A DNA stretch of 64,000 nucleotides, taken from positions 6,666,836 to 6,730,835 of the forward strand of contig CM034599.1 in NCBI GenBank assembly GCA_020091685.1. The letters are read 5' to 3'. The notes under the pieces were generated by a model, which was given only the letters and a program-made list of their open reading frames with translations, searched no databases and was not told the DNA's origin. Source of the stretch: Lutjanus erythropterus (taxonomy: Eukaryota > Chordata > Actinopteri > Lutjaniformes > Lutjanidae). The position numbers and the translations under genes are program-made. Shown here in pieces: positions 1 through 11,174 of the stretch; the first letter of the stretch is position 1, and each line of letters starts with the position of its first letter.

Positions 1-95
1 GTCAGCTGTGTTTGATCCACCTCACACTGGAGCTTTCGCTCACTCCGTCTCCCTCTGTCTCCCTCTGTCTCCCTCTGTCTCCCTCTGTCTCTCAG
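1..95 (+). promoter_or_regulatory. tcf7l1: tcf7l1 intron end with tandem-repeat polypyrimidine tract
   Basis: End of the intron before the first visible exon. The polypyrimidine tract of the acceptor AG (94-95) is four perfect copies of the 10-mer CCCTCTGTCT at 51-90. Using this AG gives the family sequence QQGQPMYS and the correct phase. A second AG at 98-99 would change the phase. Confidence 0.8.
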
Positions 96-3000
96 GCAGG
101 GCCAGCCCATGTACTCCATCCCTCCGGGGGGATTCCGTCACCCCTATCCAGCGCTAGCAATGAATGCATCCATGTCCAGGTGAGCGGATCAAGTTCAGAA
201 ACACCCCTAACCCTCCCAAAGGGAGACACCTAATATCTGCTGCTTCTCTGACATGCTGTAATCACATTTCTGCTGCTTTCTTTGCCAGTTTTTTTAAACA
301 CTCGGTCAAACAAATGCCTGGTGTGCAGGTTTAAACTTCCATTGTTTGCAATGTTTAGGCAACGTTTTACAGAAACAGCAGAAATCTTACTTTGACTAAC
401 ATGCTTTCCACTTCTGACAAACATGGTCAGATCACAGACGGGCAGCAGTGTCAGGACTACAAAGGGATGTGAGGTCTAAGTCCATCACAGACAAGTTCAG
501 CTTCTTAAACAGAGTGAAGGCGTTATTAGCATTCAGAGCTCCTCTCCTGTCTTTTCTCTCAGAGCTAAACTTCTGTGGTCAGGCCAATGTTCTGAGCCCC
601 TCCACAGCACACACACACACACATGCAGCGGAGATGAAAGGGCTGAGAATCGATTAGGACAAATCAAAGCTCATCTGAACCTACACGTCCCATCAGACTT
701 AACTCTCTCACCTTCTCTCAAAATTGGACAGATTTGTAGCGAGCCTTCCGGTGTTAGTATGAGAGGAAATATTCAGAAGGGTCTCTGTGATCAATAGCAT
801 GTGCAGCTCCGACCTGAGATGGACTCAACGATCAGAACGTACCTCACGCAACTTTTTGTATCGCTTGATGCACCACATGTAGGTCATGCCAAATATTGCA
901 CCAGTCTGCACGATATCATGGCATACAATGGCCAAATCCAGGAGTTTTGGAGTGAAGCTCATAACGTGTAATATTTTTGACATTATTTGTTAAAAATTGT
1001 GACTATGAACTCAAAATTGAAGGGATGCTTCAGATTCTTCCCCAGGTTAGGAAAGCAGCAGGAGTACAGGTGTAGGAAGCTACAGGGTCAGCAGTAAAAC
1101 ATTTTAGGCAACTAAAAACATCCATCTCAGTTTAAGTGTACACTATATTTAGAATATTTTTACTGCTTTACTTTGCTGGCAGACAGCCTTTTTCGCCAGA
1201 GAAAACGCCGTTAAATAAGTCAAATATCACTTTCTCCAAACTAACCAAACTTTACTGGCAAAAACAATAATTTCACCTTGCAGAAAACAGGAGTTTCTGG
1301 TCTACCACTAATTGATGTTAGCAGCGGTACATCAGCAACTCATATATCCTGGAAGGTAAAAATGACTGTTTTTGCAAATGGACTCTGGTTGAGCAATATT
1401 TGTCTCACATAATAAAGGTTTCCTGTAGGAAAAGGCTGTCTGAAAGCGTTGAAAATGTTCTAAACATAGCTTACACTTAAACTGAAATTGATTTTTTAAC
1501 TTTTAGGTGGCTAACGTACGTTTTTGTTGCTGCACCTTTCCACAGCAGTACGTGTCTTAGCGTCAGTGCTCGTGCTCCTCTCTGGTTCTTCCAGCTTGGG
1601 GCATCTACTGTAGTAATAGATGGCAGCCATATTGATATTTGAATATAGCTGAAATAGTAGGGCAAACACAGGTGTTACCAGTGATAATAATTAAAGTCCT
1701 GTTCTGTATAGTGTAGCAGCCAACGTGCAGAATAGCAGCACCCTGACTCTGTTTGACCTGCATGGAACAGAATGTTAAATAGTATCATTGGTAACACCAA
1801 AGTTTATCCTCCTGTTTCATGTCACAAATGGCTGCTGTGAAAAAGCTCTATATGCTGACTATGGAGAAGTACAGTACATCATACAACCCTACTTCAAATG
1901 ATACAAATCATCCCTTTCGGTAAGCAACAGTTAAAGTTCAAGTAAAAACTTATGGCAACAGCTTACATAAATACGACTTCAGTACGTGAATGCTAATGGG
2001 AGCATTATTTTCAAAATGCGGAGCTTGACTGCGTGCCATCACTTGGAGCAGCATCGAGTTATTCATGTGGGACTAAGTGGGATGTTTACAGAGATACTCA
2101 GTATAGGTTTATTGCTGAGGGAATGATATGGCACCTCCTTGTTTATACAGCATAAATTATTAAGCGTTTCAAAGGAAAAATAGAAAATAAAGCAAAATAT
2201 CAGTCCTTAATCACAGATATTTTATTAGACTTCATGTACTTTTTTTTTTTTGCTCATATTTTATATTCAGTCAGATAGTGAATATTGATCGAGGAGTCAA
2301 AACAAGCTTTTAACTTAAGTTTCTGTGTGAGTATTTGTAACCTGGACTCAAATGTTGTTGTGTTTGATGGTTAGAAATAGTTAGAAAAGCAGAGTTAACA
2401 CTGGGCTGAGTGGATCATAAGGTAATGGAGACTCTAGGCTCACTTTATGCAAGTGTATGACTAAAAGTTAATCCTGGTATTTTTAAACCAGGGCCACATT
2501 TTGTTTTTTACATATTATGGGGTCTAAAAACATGTAAAAATAGTGGACAAAAAGGTTTGGAATTGGTCCAGGAGACAGACCAGCAACTCTAAATAAAAAA
2601 CATTTTTTATTCTTTAACAAAAACACTTCTGGTGGATGTACTCATTTGTCTCCCCAGTTATTATGTTGCAGCCCAATTTGTGGCTGAGTTGACCTACTGG
2701 ACCAGTTCCAAACCTTTTTGTACCTTTTAGTCATCTAAACCCCAAAATACAACACAAAAATAGGGCTCAGGATTAAAAATACTGGAATTACCCTTTAAAA
2801 GAGTTTTTGTTTTTGTTAATGGAGTTTTGTGGTTTTGAAAAGAGCCACCTAACAGCTATTTCCGGCTGAACAAAAAAGGTTTATTATTCTTATTATCTTA
2901 TTATTTATTATATTCTTATCTGAGCAACTTTTGCTGGAGTGACTTTGACAGGCACGTTGTCCCCAAGGATTAAGTTGCAGCCCGTTTTGATCTACTGGAC

Positions 3001-6000
3001 CAATTCCAAAACTTTTTATACCTATTAGTCATTTACACCCCGATGAAGGGGAAATAAAGTTAGGGCCCCATGTTTAAAAATACAGGAATCACCCTTTAAA
3101 AGAGTTAAAATGGTGGTACTTTCCACTCTAATATGAACCAGAAGGAGTGATACGGGGATATGGAGCTTAATTTCCCCAGTTGTTCATTACAATCCTCCAT
3201 TGTATGAACAATTGGTAATTGAGAGAGACACTTTGTAAAGGTGTTCGTGTGGACGGCTGTCAGGACACTCTCCGTGGTCTGGAACATGGTAAGGAAAGTG
3301 GTTTCAGGTGTCACGGCCATGCTGTCACCATGGTAACAACACACTCCACTTTTCTCTAGCCATCGCAGAATAAAGGGGCTTTTGAAAAAGTCTTTATTTG
3401 GACAGAAAGCAAGCATTTCACTCATTGTGTGTATGAATTTAGTCTAGACAGGCGCAGTAGGCACAGTGGATTTCACCCGCAGGCTAAGGCAGGGCACTTA
3501 TGTGCCAAGTTAGCGCAGCCTTTTCGAGCCAGGTTGACAGAGGTTCGCTGTTAAACCCGACTGTTAAGATGTTGCTGTCCTCTGCCCTCTCAGCTTGGTG
3601 TCCAGCCGTTTCTCCCCTCACATGGTGACTCCACCTCCGCACAGCCTCCACCAGACCGGCATTCCCCATCCGGCCATCGTCTCCCCGGCCATCAAGCAGG
3701 AGCCCAGCGGTGACAACATCAGCCCCTCCATGCATGCGTAAGCACAAATAGTCTTTTAACTGTATCAAAACTTGCTTTTGTCCCCACACAATATATCCTC
3801 TTGTTTGCTGTAATTCACCAGCACCTCTTCGTCATTCACGCTTTATTAACAGCATCTTTTTTAATGTTTCGGATTAGCAGGAAATCCCCCGTTCCTCCCA
3901 AGAAAGAAGAGGACAAGAGGCCTCATATCAAGAAACCTCTGAATGCTTTCATGCTTTATATGAAGGAGATGAGAGCCAAAGTAGTGGCAGAGTGCACTCT
4001 GAAAGAGAGCGCTGCCATCAACCAGATCCTTGGAAGACGGGTAAGTAGTACCGACACAGACTTGTGTGTGAGTTTATAACTATGTATGTCTGTGTGTGTG
4101 TGTGTGTGTTTAGAGCGGTCCTTTGATATCTTCTGTCTTTGTTCACAGTGGCATTCCCTGTCAAGAGAGGAACAAGCCAAATACTACGAGCTGGCCAGAA
4201 AAGAGAGGCAACTCCACTCGCAGCTCTATCCAGGATGGTCAGCACGAGATAACTACGTGAGTGACATCATCAGCTCTTATGTTAATGAGGAAGAGATGTT
4301 AGCAGGGCTGCAGCTAACAGTTATTTTGTTTTCTCGATTAATCGATTGTTTGGTCCATAAAATGTAAGAAAATGGTGAAAAATGTTGATCACTGTTTGCC
4401 CAAGATGACGCCCTCAAATGTCTTGATTTGTCCACAACCCAAAGATATTCAGTTTACTGTCACAGTAAAGAAACCACAAAATATTCACATTTCAGAAGCT
4501 GAAATTATCAGAATATTTGGTACTTGATTTAATAATAGATTATTTGTTGCGGGTCTAGATGCTGGAGAATAAAAACCACACTTTTGTCCTTACAAACCAA
4601 AGTTGGCTGAAGTGGTTTACTCTCACTATGAAAAGCAGTTTTTAACGGTTTTCTTTTATCTGTGCAGGGAAAGCGGAAAAAGAGGAAGAGAGACAACAAA
4701 CCTGACTCAAAACCAGAAGGTAAGAGGCCTCTTCCTCCTGAACGCCTCCGTTTGTTCTTTTTTCTTCAGAAACCAGACTAAGAAAGAAACAACTATTTAT
4801 TTTCAAGTTCAGCCTGTAACACTGCACCTTTATTCTGTTATTTTTTATTAATTTTTTGTTGCATGGACTCTTATCTTCACTAACACTTACTAACTTCTTT
4901 CCCTGCCTCTATACTTTGACAAGCAGCTTATGAGGTTCAGTGCTAATAGTGGCAGGTATGTCTGCTGTTGTGCAACCAAGTGATCGCTGTATTTTGCCCA
5001 AAATAAGAATGCTTTCCACACTTCAGTGCACATTTTAATGTAGTGTGTCGTGTTCTTTCTTTGCATCATAAACATATATCATCTGAATGTTTAACATCCT
5101 GTTTCACTCAGGGATGCACGGTAATCTTTTTTTATGATACTGATAACTGATAATTACCTGCTGCTCAGTGCCGATACAGAAAAGATAACTTTCACATTTT
5201 TGTATTTTGAAAAGAGGTTTGTGTAACTGCACACCAGACGGTAAGAAAGTCTCAGACGTGGTGAGCAAAGATGGAGGATTTAATATTCCAGCTGATATTA
5301 TATTCAGCGATGCTGAATATAAAATACAGGATATATTTTACGGTTTAACAGTAATCTTTATTATCCAGTGATATCCAGGCACAAACACTGTGAACTTTCA
5401 ACAGTATTTTTAATAATTAGAAGTATGAATTCTGATTAGTCAGTTACAGCATTATAGATGCCGCTCTGAAGAACAAATTGTTGCTATGGCTGTAATAAAA
5501 TAATAAAATAATTTTTATATAATAGTGAGCAAAGATGGATGATTTAATATTTCACAGCTCTGACCTCAACAAATTGAATTGACACCATTGTTACAACAAA
5601 AACAAAGAACAGTTCTGACTCTTAAAGAGAAATTTGTTTCTCTAGTAAGGATCATCAAAAATCTTTTCAAATTAAATGCTTGGACAAAATCTGCAGCCAG
5701 TATTTATTGTTACTGATGCCACAGTTTCCCATTATCTTCTAATGATTCTCTGCCCTGATATTTATCGTGCATCCCCAGTTTCACTCACTTCATTATAATA
5801 TTTTCCAAGTTGATTTGAACGTGTCATGTTTCAGAGCTTCACTGCCACCATCTCCACTGTTTTAATAATCACTCGTTCACTCCGTCACCGGCGGCATTGG
5901 GGGACATGAACCAGATTTGAAGCCAGCAGCGGATCCATAATTCAGCTCCTCCTCTTCTCCTTTTCTTCCCCCAGACTTCTCGATAAGAAACAAGAAGCAG

Positions 6001-6453
6001 TGCGTGCAGTACCTGCCCTCGGAGAAGATGTGCGACAGCCCCGCGTCGTCCCACGGCAGCATGCTGGACTCCCCCGCCACCCCCTCCGCTGCCTTGGCAT
6101 CCCCAGCCGCTCCCGCCGCCACCCACTCGGAGCAGGCCCAGCCGCTATCGCTCACTACAAAACCGGAGGGACGCATGCACCACCACTTCTCCCTACCTGG
6201 GAAGGCCTCTGGATCCACATCCTCTTCTTCCTCCTCCTCTTCTTCCTCCTCCACCTCCCAACCCATCTCCATCCCAATTGGTACTTCAGGTAGCCAGCCG
6301 ACCACACCCATCCTCAGCCGGCCAATCCCCTTCACCTCTCTGCACCCCTCCATGCTCTCCCCTCCTTCTCCTTTCCATCAGGCAGCCCTTCACTCCCATC
6401 ATGCCTTGTTCCAGTCACAGCCTCTCTCCTTGGTCACCAAACCAACTGAATGA
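96..6453 (+). CDS. tcf7l1: TCF7L1 (TCF3-type) Wnt transcription factor, last six coding exons; 5' end outside window
   Basis: Nuclear HMG-box factor that binds Wnt response elements, recruits beta-catenin when Wnt is on and represses when it is off. Exons seen: 96-179, 3594-3737, 3878-4040, 4149-4256, 4668-4719 and 5975-6453. All junctions are AG/GT, phases agree, and the joined frame gives 342 residues before TGA. In order they encode [19 protein letters not shown], a linker with an IKQEP motif, the HMG box (begins [20 protein letters not shown]), the basic tail GKRKKRKR, and a Ser/Pro-rich C-terminus. That C-terminus carries two CtBP-binding motifs, PLSLTTK (6142-6162) and PLSLVTK (6421-6441), and the phrase [20 protein letters not shown], both typical of TCF7L1. 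There is no E-tail (CRARF). The beta-catenin-binding N-terminus is not in the window. A serine run near 6216-6260 is coded by a TCC/TCT microsatellite. Whether this is the a or b teleost copy cannot be told. Confidence 0.96.
180..3593 (+). other. tcf7l1: tcf7l1 intron
   Basis: Non-coding intron between the exon ending MNASMS and the exon beginning with the [10 protein letters not shown] segment. It holds a short CA run near 608-622 and an inverted-repeat element at 2467-3100 (separate entry). Short open frames here have no family resemblance. Nothing else recognised. Confidence 0.85.
2467..3100. repeat. Inverted-repeat (foldback) element plus a third diverged copy
   Basis: Positions 2467-2573 are roughly the reverse complement of 2690-2795. 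Shared phrases include 'ggaccaattccaaacctttttgt' (split by mismatches) and 'tatttttaatcc'. A further diverged copy in the same direction as the second arm lies at 2980-3100, again with 'ctactggaccaattccaaa' and ending 'caccctttaaaagagtt'. No coding capacity. Family not named. Confidence 0.65.
4041..4148 (+). other. tcf7l1: Short tcf7l1 intron with TG repeat
   Basis: A 108-base intron splitting the HMG box between GRR and WHSL. The donor is gtaagt and the acceptor ttcacag. It contains a TG run (4091-4109). Confidence 0.85.
4257..4667 (+). other. tcf7l1: tcf7l1 intron mostly filled by a dispersed repeat
   Basis: Intron between the last HMG-box residues (SARDNY) and the basic tail exon (GKRKKRKR). 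About 4304-4560 is a copy of the repeat with 'gctgcaactaac ... ctcgattaatcgatt ... tgtcctcaaatgtcttg ... tccacaacccaaagatattcagt'. The same family recurs at 32102-32465, 54148-54420, 55665-55880 and, full length and reversed, at 63255-63612. Confidence 0.75.
4720..5974 (+). other. tcf7l1: Last tcf7l1 intron
   Basis: Intron before the terminal coding exon. It contains a possible short alternative exon at 4927-4955 (see findings) and a complete hAT-type element at 5110-5778. The acceptor is a long pyrimidine stretch ending cccccag at 5974. Confidence 0.85.
5110..5778. mobile_element. Non-autonomous hAT-type DNA transposon in tcf7l1 intron
   Basis: The ends are inverted (left agggatgcacggtaa, right tttatcgtgcatccccag). 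The insertion is flanked on both sides by the identical octamer TTTCACTC (5102-5109 and 5779-5786). An 8-bp target duplication with CAGGG-like ends is the hAT hallmark. The 669-bp interior has no transposase frame, so it depended on transposase supplied elsewhere. Confidence 0.8.
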
Positions 6454-6885
6454 ATCCACAAAGGCAATTTTCTCTCATTTATTGTGCTGTATATTGCTTT
6501 TCTTTTAAATAGTTATTAGAACAACTTTTTTTCTAAATAATGAAAAGGAAGAAATATTATTGGTCAATATTTGACTGTCTCCTTTTCTACATCTCTCAAT
6601 GAAAACAAAATGTATTTTTTGTAAAGTTTACTGCAGAACTGGTTTCTTTTTTGATGCATTTATCCAATGAACTTCTTGTATAAAAGAACCAATGTACATA
6701 AAGTTTCTTTATAAAAACAAAAAGGAACAAAAAACATGTTTTCTTTTTAGCCAAAACCTGATTAATGTTAGTATTAAGTTTAAGTCATAGTACTGGCCAA
6801 TAATTGCAGCCCCCCCTTTTCAATTCACGAGTGTGTGCCCCTTCTTTGACATGTTAAATAAACATTTGAAATTGTTTCTTAAAAG
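6454..6885 (+). other. tcf7l1: tcf7l1 3' UTR
   Basis: AT-rich sequence after the stop codon. A canonical AATAAA at 6857-6862 is followed by the GT-rich stretch tgtctgttttgtgtttg at about 6889, so cleavage is expected near 6880-6890. The exact end is inferred. Confidence 0.65.
6857..6862 (+). terminator. tcf7l1: Poly(A) signal AATAAA of tcf7l1
   Basis: Canonical hexamer about 400 bases after the stop, with a GT-rich downstream element. It is the only strong candidate in this stretch. Confidence 0.65.
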
Positions 6886-7425
6886 AAATGTCTGTTTTGT
6901 GTTTGCACATTCTTTGTTGTCATTTAAGGGAGGAATATATTTACTGTAAGAAAGTTTGAAATGACCATGATCAGAGCTCAAGGAAACTTGACAACGCTGA
7001 GACTGCAAAACCGTGATCTTATTCTAATTCTAACCAAGTGTTTTTTCTCCCTAAACCTACTCAGATTTTAACTACATTCACTACTTCATACAAGAAATGC
7101 AGCCAAAAGTTTCACAGCAAAGAAATTAAGTGCACCAAGTGCCTCACATTAAAAAGGCATTGAATTAAAAAGGAATATAATGCAATAATTAATAGAAAAT
7201 AAGATGAAAATGAAAGACACATAAAAATAAAGTAAGATGAGAACAGAATACACAGAATGCATCGTCACATGGATAAAACCCACTTGATAATACTAAAAGT
7301 AAGTAAAAGTAAAAGTATGATAAAAATAAAATGCATGGAATGCATAACACAAGATGAGAAATAAAACACTTTGAGATATTAATAACAAAATTCAAGTTAA
7401 AATAGAGCATATAGAATACATCAAA

Positions 7426-7700
7426 TCAAGAAAAATAAAAGAAATGCAGCAGTGAGAAAATGCAAAGCAAAGCATGATCATAGTTAAATGCTGAAGTGAA
7501 GAGATCAGTTTTTAGCTTTCGTTTAAAAACATTTAGTGATCTGGCTACTCTGACATCTATTGGTAGTGTGCCATTTCTGGAAAACCTCCAATAAACCAGC
7601 AGCAGATGATCAAAGCGTTCTTGAAGACAAGTGGGGGACATGGATGTTAGCAATGTAGCTTGTTGCTAACTCATTAAGGGCTCTGCATGTAAGAAGGAGG
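7426..7700 (-). mobile_element. Possible LINE-derived fragment
   Basis: Read on the minus strand, this stretch gives a short frame containing LPIDVRVARSLNVFKRKLKT followed by DLF. It resembles the C-terminal end often seen in fish LINE reverse-transcriptase ORFs (LP..IR.A.SL..FK..LKT.LF). The catalytic domain is absent, so this is at most a 5'-truncated relic. Recognition is from memory of the motif only. Confidence 0.35.
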
Positions 7701-7884
7701 ACCTTAAAATCAATTATAAATGTTACAAGAAGATAAAACAGGACTTAAGTGTTCTCTTCTCTTGGTAAAGCTAACAAACGGAGGAGGACAAGGCACAACC
7801 ACTAACGCATTAAGGAGAACCGGACAGTAACGGCGGGTGCAAGCAGATTTCTTCTGCATCACTAATGGACCTTTGGTGTAACTG

Positions 7885-8040
7885 TATTGTAAAAGGGCTT
7901 ATACATGCTGTACGGTGCCAGAATTGAACGAAAAGGGGAAAAGAGGTAAAAATTTTGTCGTAAATTTAAATTGGGAGAAATACAAGAGAATTTTGACCCC
8001 GGGAGGAAACCAGGACAAAGCAATGGAAAACAGGCTCTCT
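7885..8040 (+). repeat. Dispersed repeat, copy 1
   Basis: Shares 'gggctt.tacac..(g)ctgtac.gtgccaga' and 'aaattgggagaa.tacaggagaatt' with 39790-39925, in the same direction. Family not named. Confidence 0.55.
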
Positions 8041-8049
8041 GTGCCCCTT

Positions 8050-8624
8050 TAAAATTTCTACTCAGGGCCAGACTAACTGTTAAATAGAATAATATGTTAA
8101 ATAGAGTTCAGATTACTGCAGAATGTTTGCTGAGTGAGTAAGTGTCTGTTTATGAGTCATGAGAAATCATTAATAATCTTGTAGAAGGCGTAGATGTTTC
8201 TAATGGTTAAATTGAGCAATATGTTATTGGAGTCTGGCAGGCAGTCGCTTAACTCCAGGCTTAAGTCTAACTTAAGTCTAGAGTGTGTATTTTCAGAGCA
8301 GTGGGCTTTTGTTTTCAGGATAATGGACTTAGCTTTACATTGACAGACAACTGACAGTTATAAACAGCTGATCAGTTTACAGTGGAGGACTCCTCCTCAG
8401 TTGTTGTTAATTTACGATGTCGCGTGCTTCTTGAGCTCCTGCAGTGTCTCTGCAGCCAGCATGAGATTCCCTGAGTCTGTGCAGGAGGGGGTTGGGAGAA
8501 ACAACTCGCTTCAACCATAAATTGTATAATAAATAGGATTTCATACACAGTCTGTGGCTCCAACTCACTACTCGGTCTGCTGTACACATTTTAGCACATG
8601 CCGTTGCTACATATTGCTTGTTTA
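8050..8624 (+). mobile_element. Inverted-repeat element, 5'-truncated copy (same family as 37615-38531)
   Basis: Aligns by eye with 62016-62550 over the stretch 'gtgtgtattttcagagcagtg' to 'acagtggaggactc', and with the reverse strand near 29272-29560. The right end 'tacatattgcttgtttaa' is a decayed form of the family end. The left terminus is missing. Confidence 0.6.
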
Positions 8625-9464
8625 ATATGGAGAAGTTTCTTTAACAATGTTATGTGGTTTGGATTAATATTCTCATAATAGCGACCACAGTGCATAACAA
8701 GCTGATAACTGCCTCTTGTAGGTGTGGAGAATGTAGATTTAATGAGCAGTATAATTTTATTACAGCCACACGAATGGAATTAACACACCTGTCACTTTTT
8801 TTTTGGTGTTTCGCTTTAGTTCTAAACAGGGAACATCTTCATAAAAAGCTCACTGATGCTGGCATGGATTTTAATGTTTAATAAAGCAGAATTAGGCTAA
8901 CCACACTGGAAAATGAGTGCCTGAACCAGGGTAACAAAATTTGGAGCCTGAAATAAAATACAAATAAAAAAATAATAGACATCTGCTCCTTCTCGGCGTA
9001 CAGCGTCCCACAACAATGACAGAAAAGCAGGTCAGCTCCGTCCCAGCACAACGAACCCTGCTCGGGTTCCCTGTTCCTCGTGCACTTTTACTGCATCTTT
9101 ATTCACCGTTTGGCACGCTGCTTAGGCTTTAATTAACTCAGAGGTAATGGGATGGAGCCCCTGGGACCTCATTAGGCATTTCAATTAGTGAAAAATACAC
9201 AAGGTAGGTTACAGTTTTTGGTGGCTTTGGAGATGAGGAGTAATGCCAGGGATGGACCAATTATGTTGGAGCTGAGGGGGGGAGAGAGAGGAAGGACCGG
9301 CTTGGACGAGCCCACTGACGCCCCCCTCCCACCACCACCACCTACTGACTCAGAGACTTAATCAAGATCTTACCTACAGAGAGAGATCCACACAACCACT
9401 GCACCATTCAGGTGCATTTTACCAATAAAGATCAGTTTCCACATGATGCAATGATGCATATGAC

Positions 9465-10661
9465 AGGGACAGTTCACCCCAAAATCTAATATACATATTT
9501 TTCCTCTTACCTGTAGTGCTATTTATCCATCTAGACTCTTTTGATATATGGTGCAGAGTTTTGGAGATATCAACCGTGGAGATGTCTGGCTTTGCTTGAT
9601 GTCACAACACAGAAGGAAGCGTGCATCTACTCATGGATGAGAGGCTTGTGCTCATGACAGCACTGGGTGTAAACGTGTAATAGCTACCATTAATATATTA
9701 ACTGCCAAAATAATAGTCAATAATAAAATTTATGAACTAATAACATAATAATTTTTGCACATAATGTAATAAATTGTTACATCATTGACTAGTTTCTGAG
9801 CAGCAAGGTGATTTGCAAGAAGCAACAGTAAGGGGTAAGTGCCGGGCTGACCCAAGCCTTTATGGGGACCTAAGCAGAATCTGATTTGATTTTTTAATCT
9901 TAAAAAACTCACAGAACTGGTCTGCTGTTAATTTACACTTTAATATTCAAAGTAAAAGGCCTTCACTGTGTGACATAATGTGGAATTTATTAAACCAGTA
10001 TTGGCAGAATATTGTGTTTTCGTATGATTACCATTGACAATAATATATTACAAAAGTCATTTTGTTGACCCTAGCTAATAATGTAATACCTACCAACATC
10101 ACATTATGTGCAAAAAGTTACTGGTTTAGAAATCTTATTACATTATTGGCCAGTTATTGCATTATCAACTTTTGTTACAATAGGGATGGCAAAATTGTTA
10201 TGTTATTGGCAGTTATTACATTAATTGTTGTTGTAATTGTATCCAACAGAATGCAGACATCTCTGTGGCTGATATCTCCAAAACTCTGCAACTCACAACA
10301 AAACAGTCTAAACAGATAAATGTCACTACAGGTAAGAGGAAAAATATTTATTTCTGATTTTCTGTCCACTAAAGTACACCCCCCCAAACTGTATCACTGT
10401 GCTACCCAGCTCAATGTTACAGCTCAGCTGAGGAAGATGCCATTAATGTTTACATCCCACGCTGTCACAAACACAAGCTTCTCATCCATGAGTAGATGCA
10501 CACTTCTTCAGACTTCACAGTGATACAGATAAGTGCCATCAAGTTCCATTATGTTTGAGAGAATCTCCTAAACTCGGCAGCTCACACCCAAAGTATCTAG
10601 ATGGATAAATCATTAGAGATAAGAGGAAAATGTGTTTCTAAGTGTGAGGTGAACTGTCCCT
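9465..10661. mobile_element. Foldback element with AGGGACAGTTCACC termini
   Basis: The ends are a perfect 14-bp inverted repeat: AGGGACAGTTCACC at 9465-9478 and its complement at 10648-10661. Sub-terminal blocks are also inverted. 9478-9590 pairs with about 10240-10350, and 9610-9680 pairs with about 10440-10500 ('gcatctactcatggatgaga'). Because two separate right-hand blocks match the left arm, this looks like two related elements overlapped or nested. Related copies: 26413-26810 and 30735-30850. Confidence 0.65.
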
Positions 10662-11174
10662 TTAACATTTCTAGAAATATCTAGAATGTTAGAGATTTAC
10701 TCAGCAGATATATATTATTTATCATCAATTTACTGCTAATTGTCTGATTGAATCAAACCAGCATCATAAGACAGATCTTTTTTTATTTCAAACAAGCTGG
10801 ACAATAGATGTGTTTCCTCCCCCCCGGGTGAGAAAAAGCTGTCAAGCCCCCCCCACCCCCACCCCCCACGCACTATGTTTTAAGCAATCATTAGCCATAA
10901 TAAGTCTTTGCTTGTTTGCCGTTCTATCTTACATCATTCCAGGCACAAACCACCACACAGTCTCCTGTGCCACGGCCGCCTGCCTGCTCCGAGCCACCTC
11001 ACCGATCCGTCAGTGAAATTACAGGTAATGAGTTGTCAAAACAGCCAGCAAATCTGTCTCCTCAAGGCCATACATCCAGTGCAATGTTCAATTCTCCTAA
11101 GACAGTAGCCTTATTATGAAACTCAGTCCCAAAGTGAACGACTTCAAATGTGCTGCTTATACCAGGTTGTTCTT

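Noticed and set aside
5869-6353. Minus-strand frames of 85 and 158 codons opposite the last tcf7l1 exon
   Set aside because: Shadows of GC-rich Ser/Pro codons. The poly-Glu part is the complement of the serine run.
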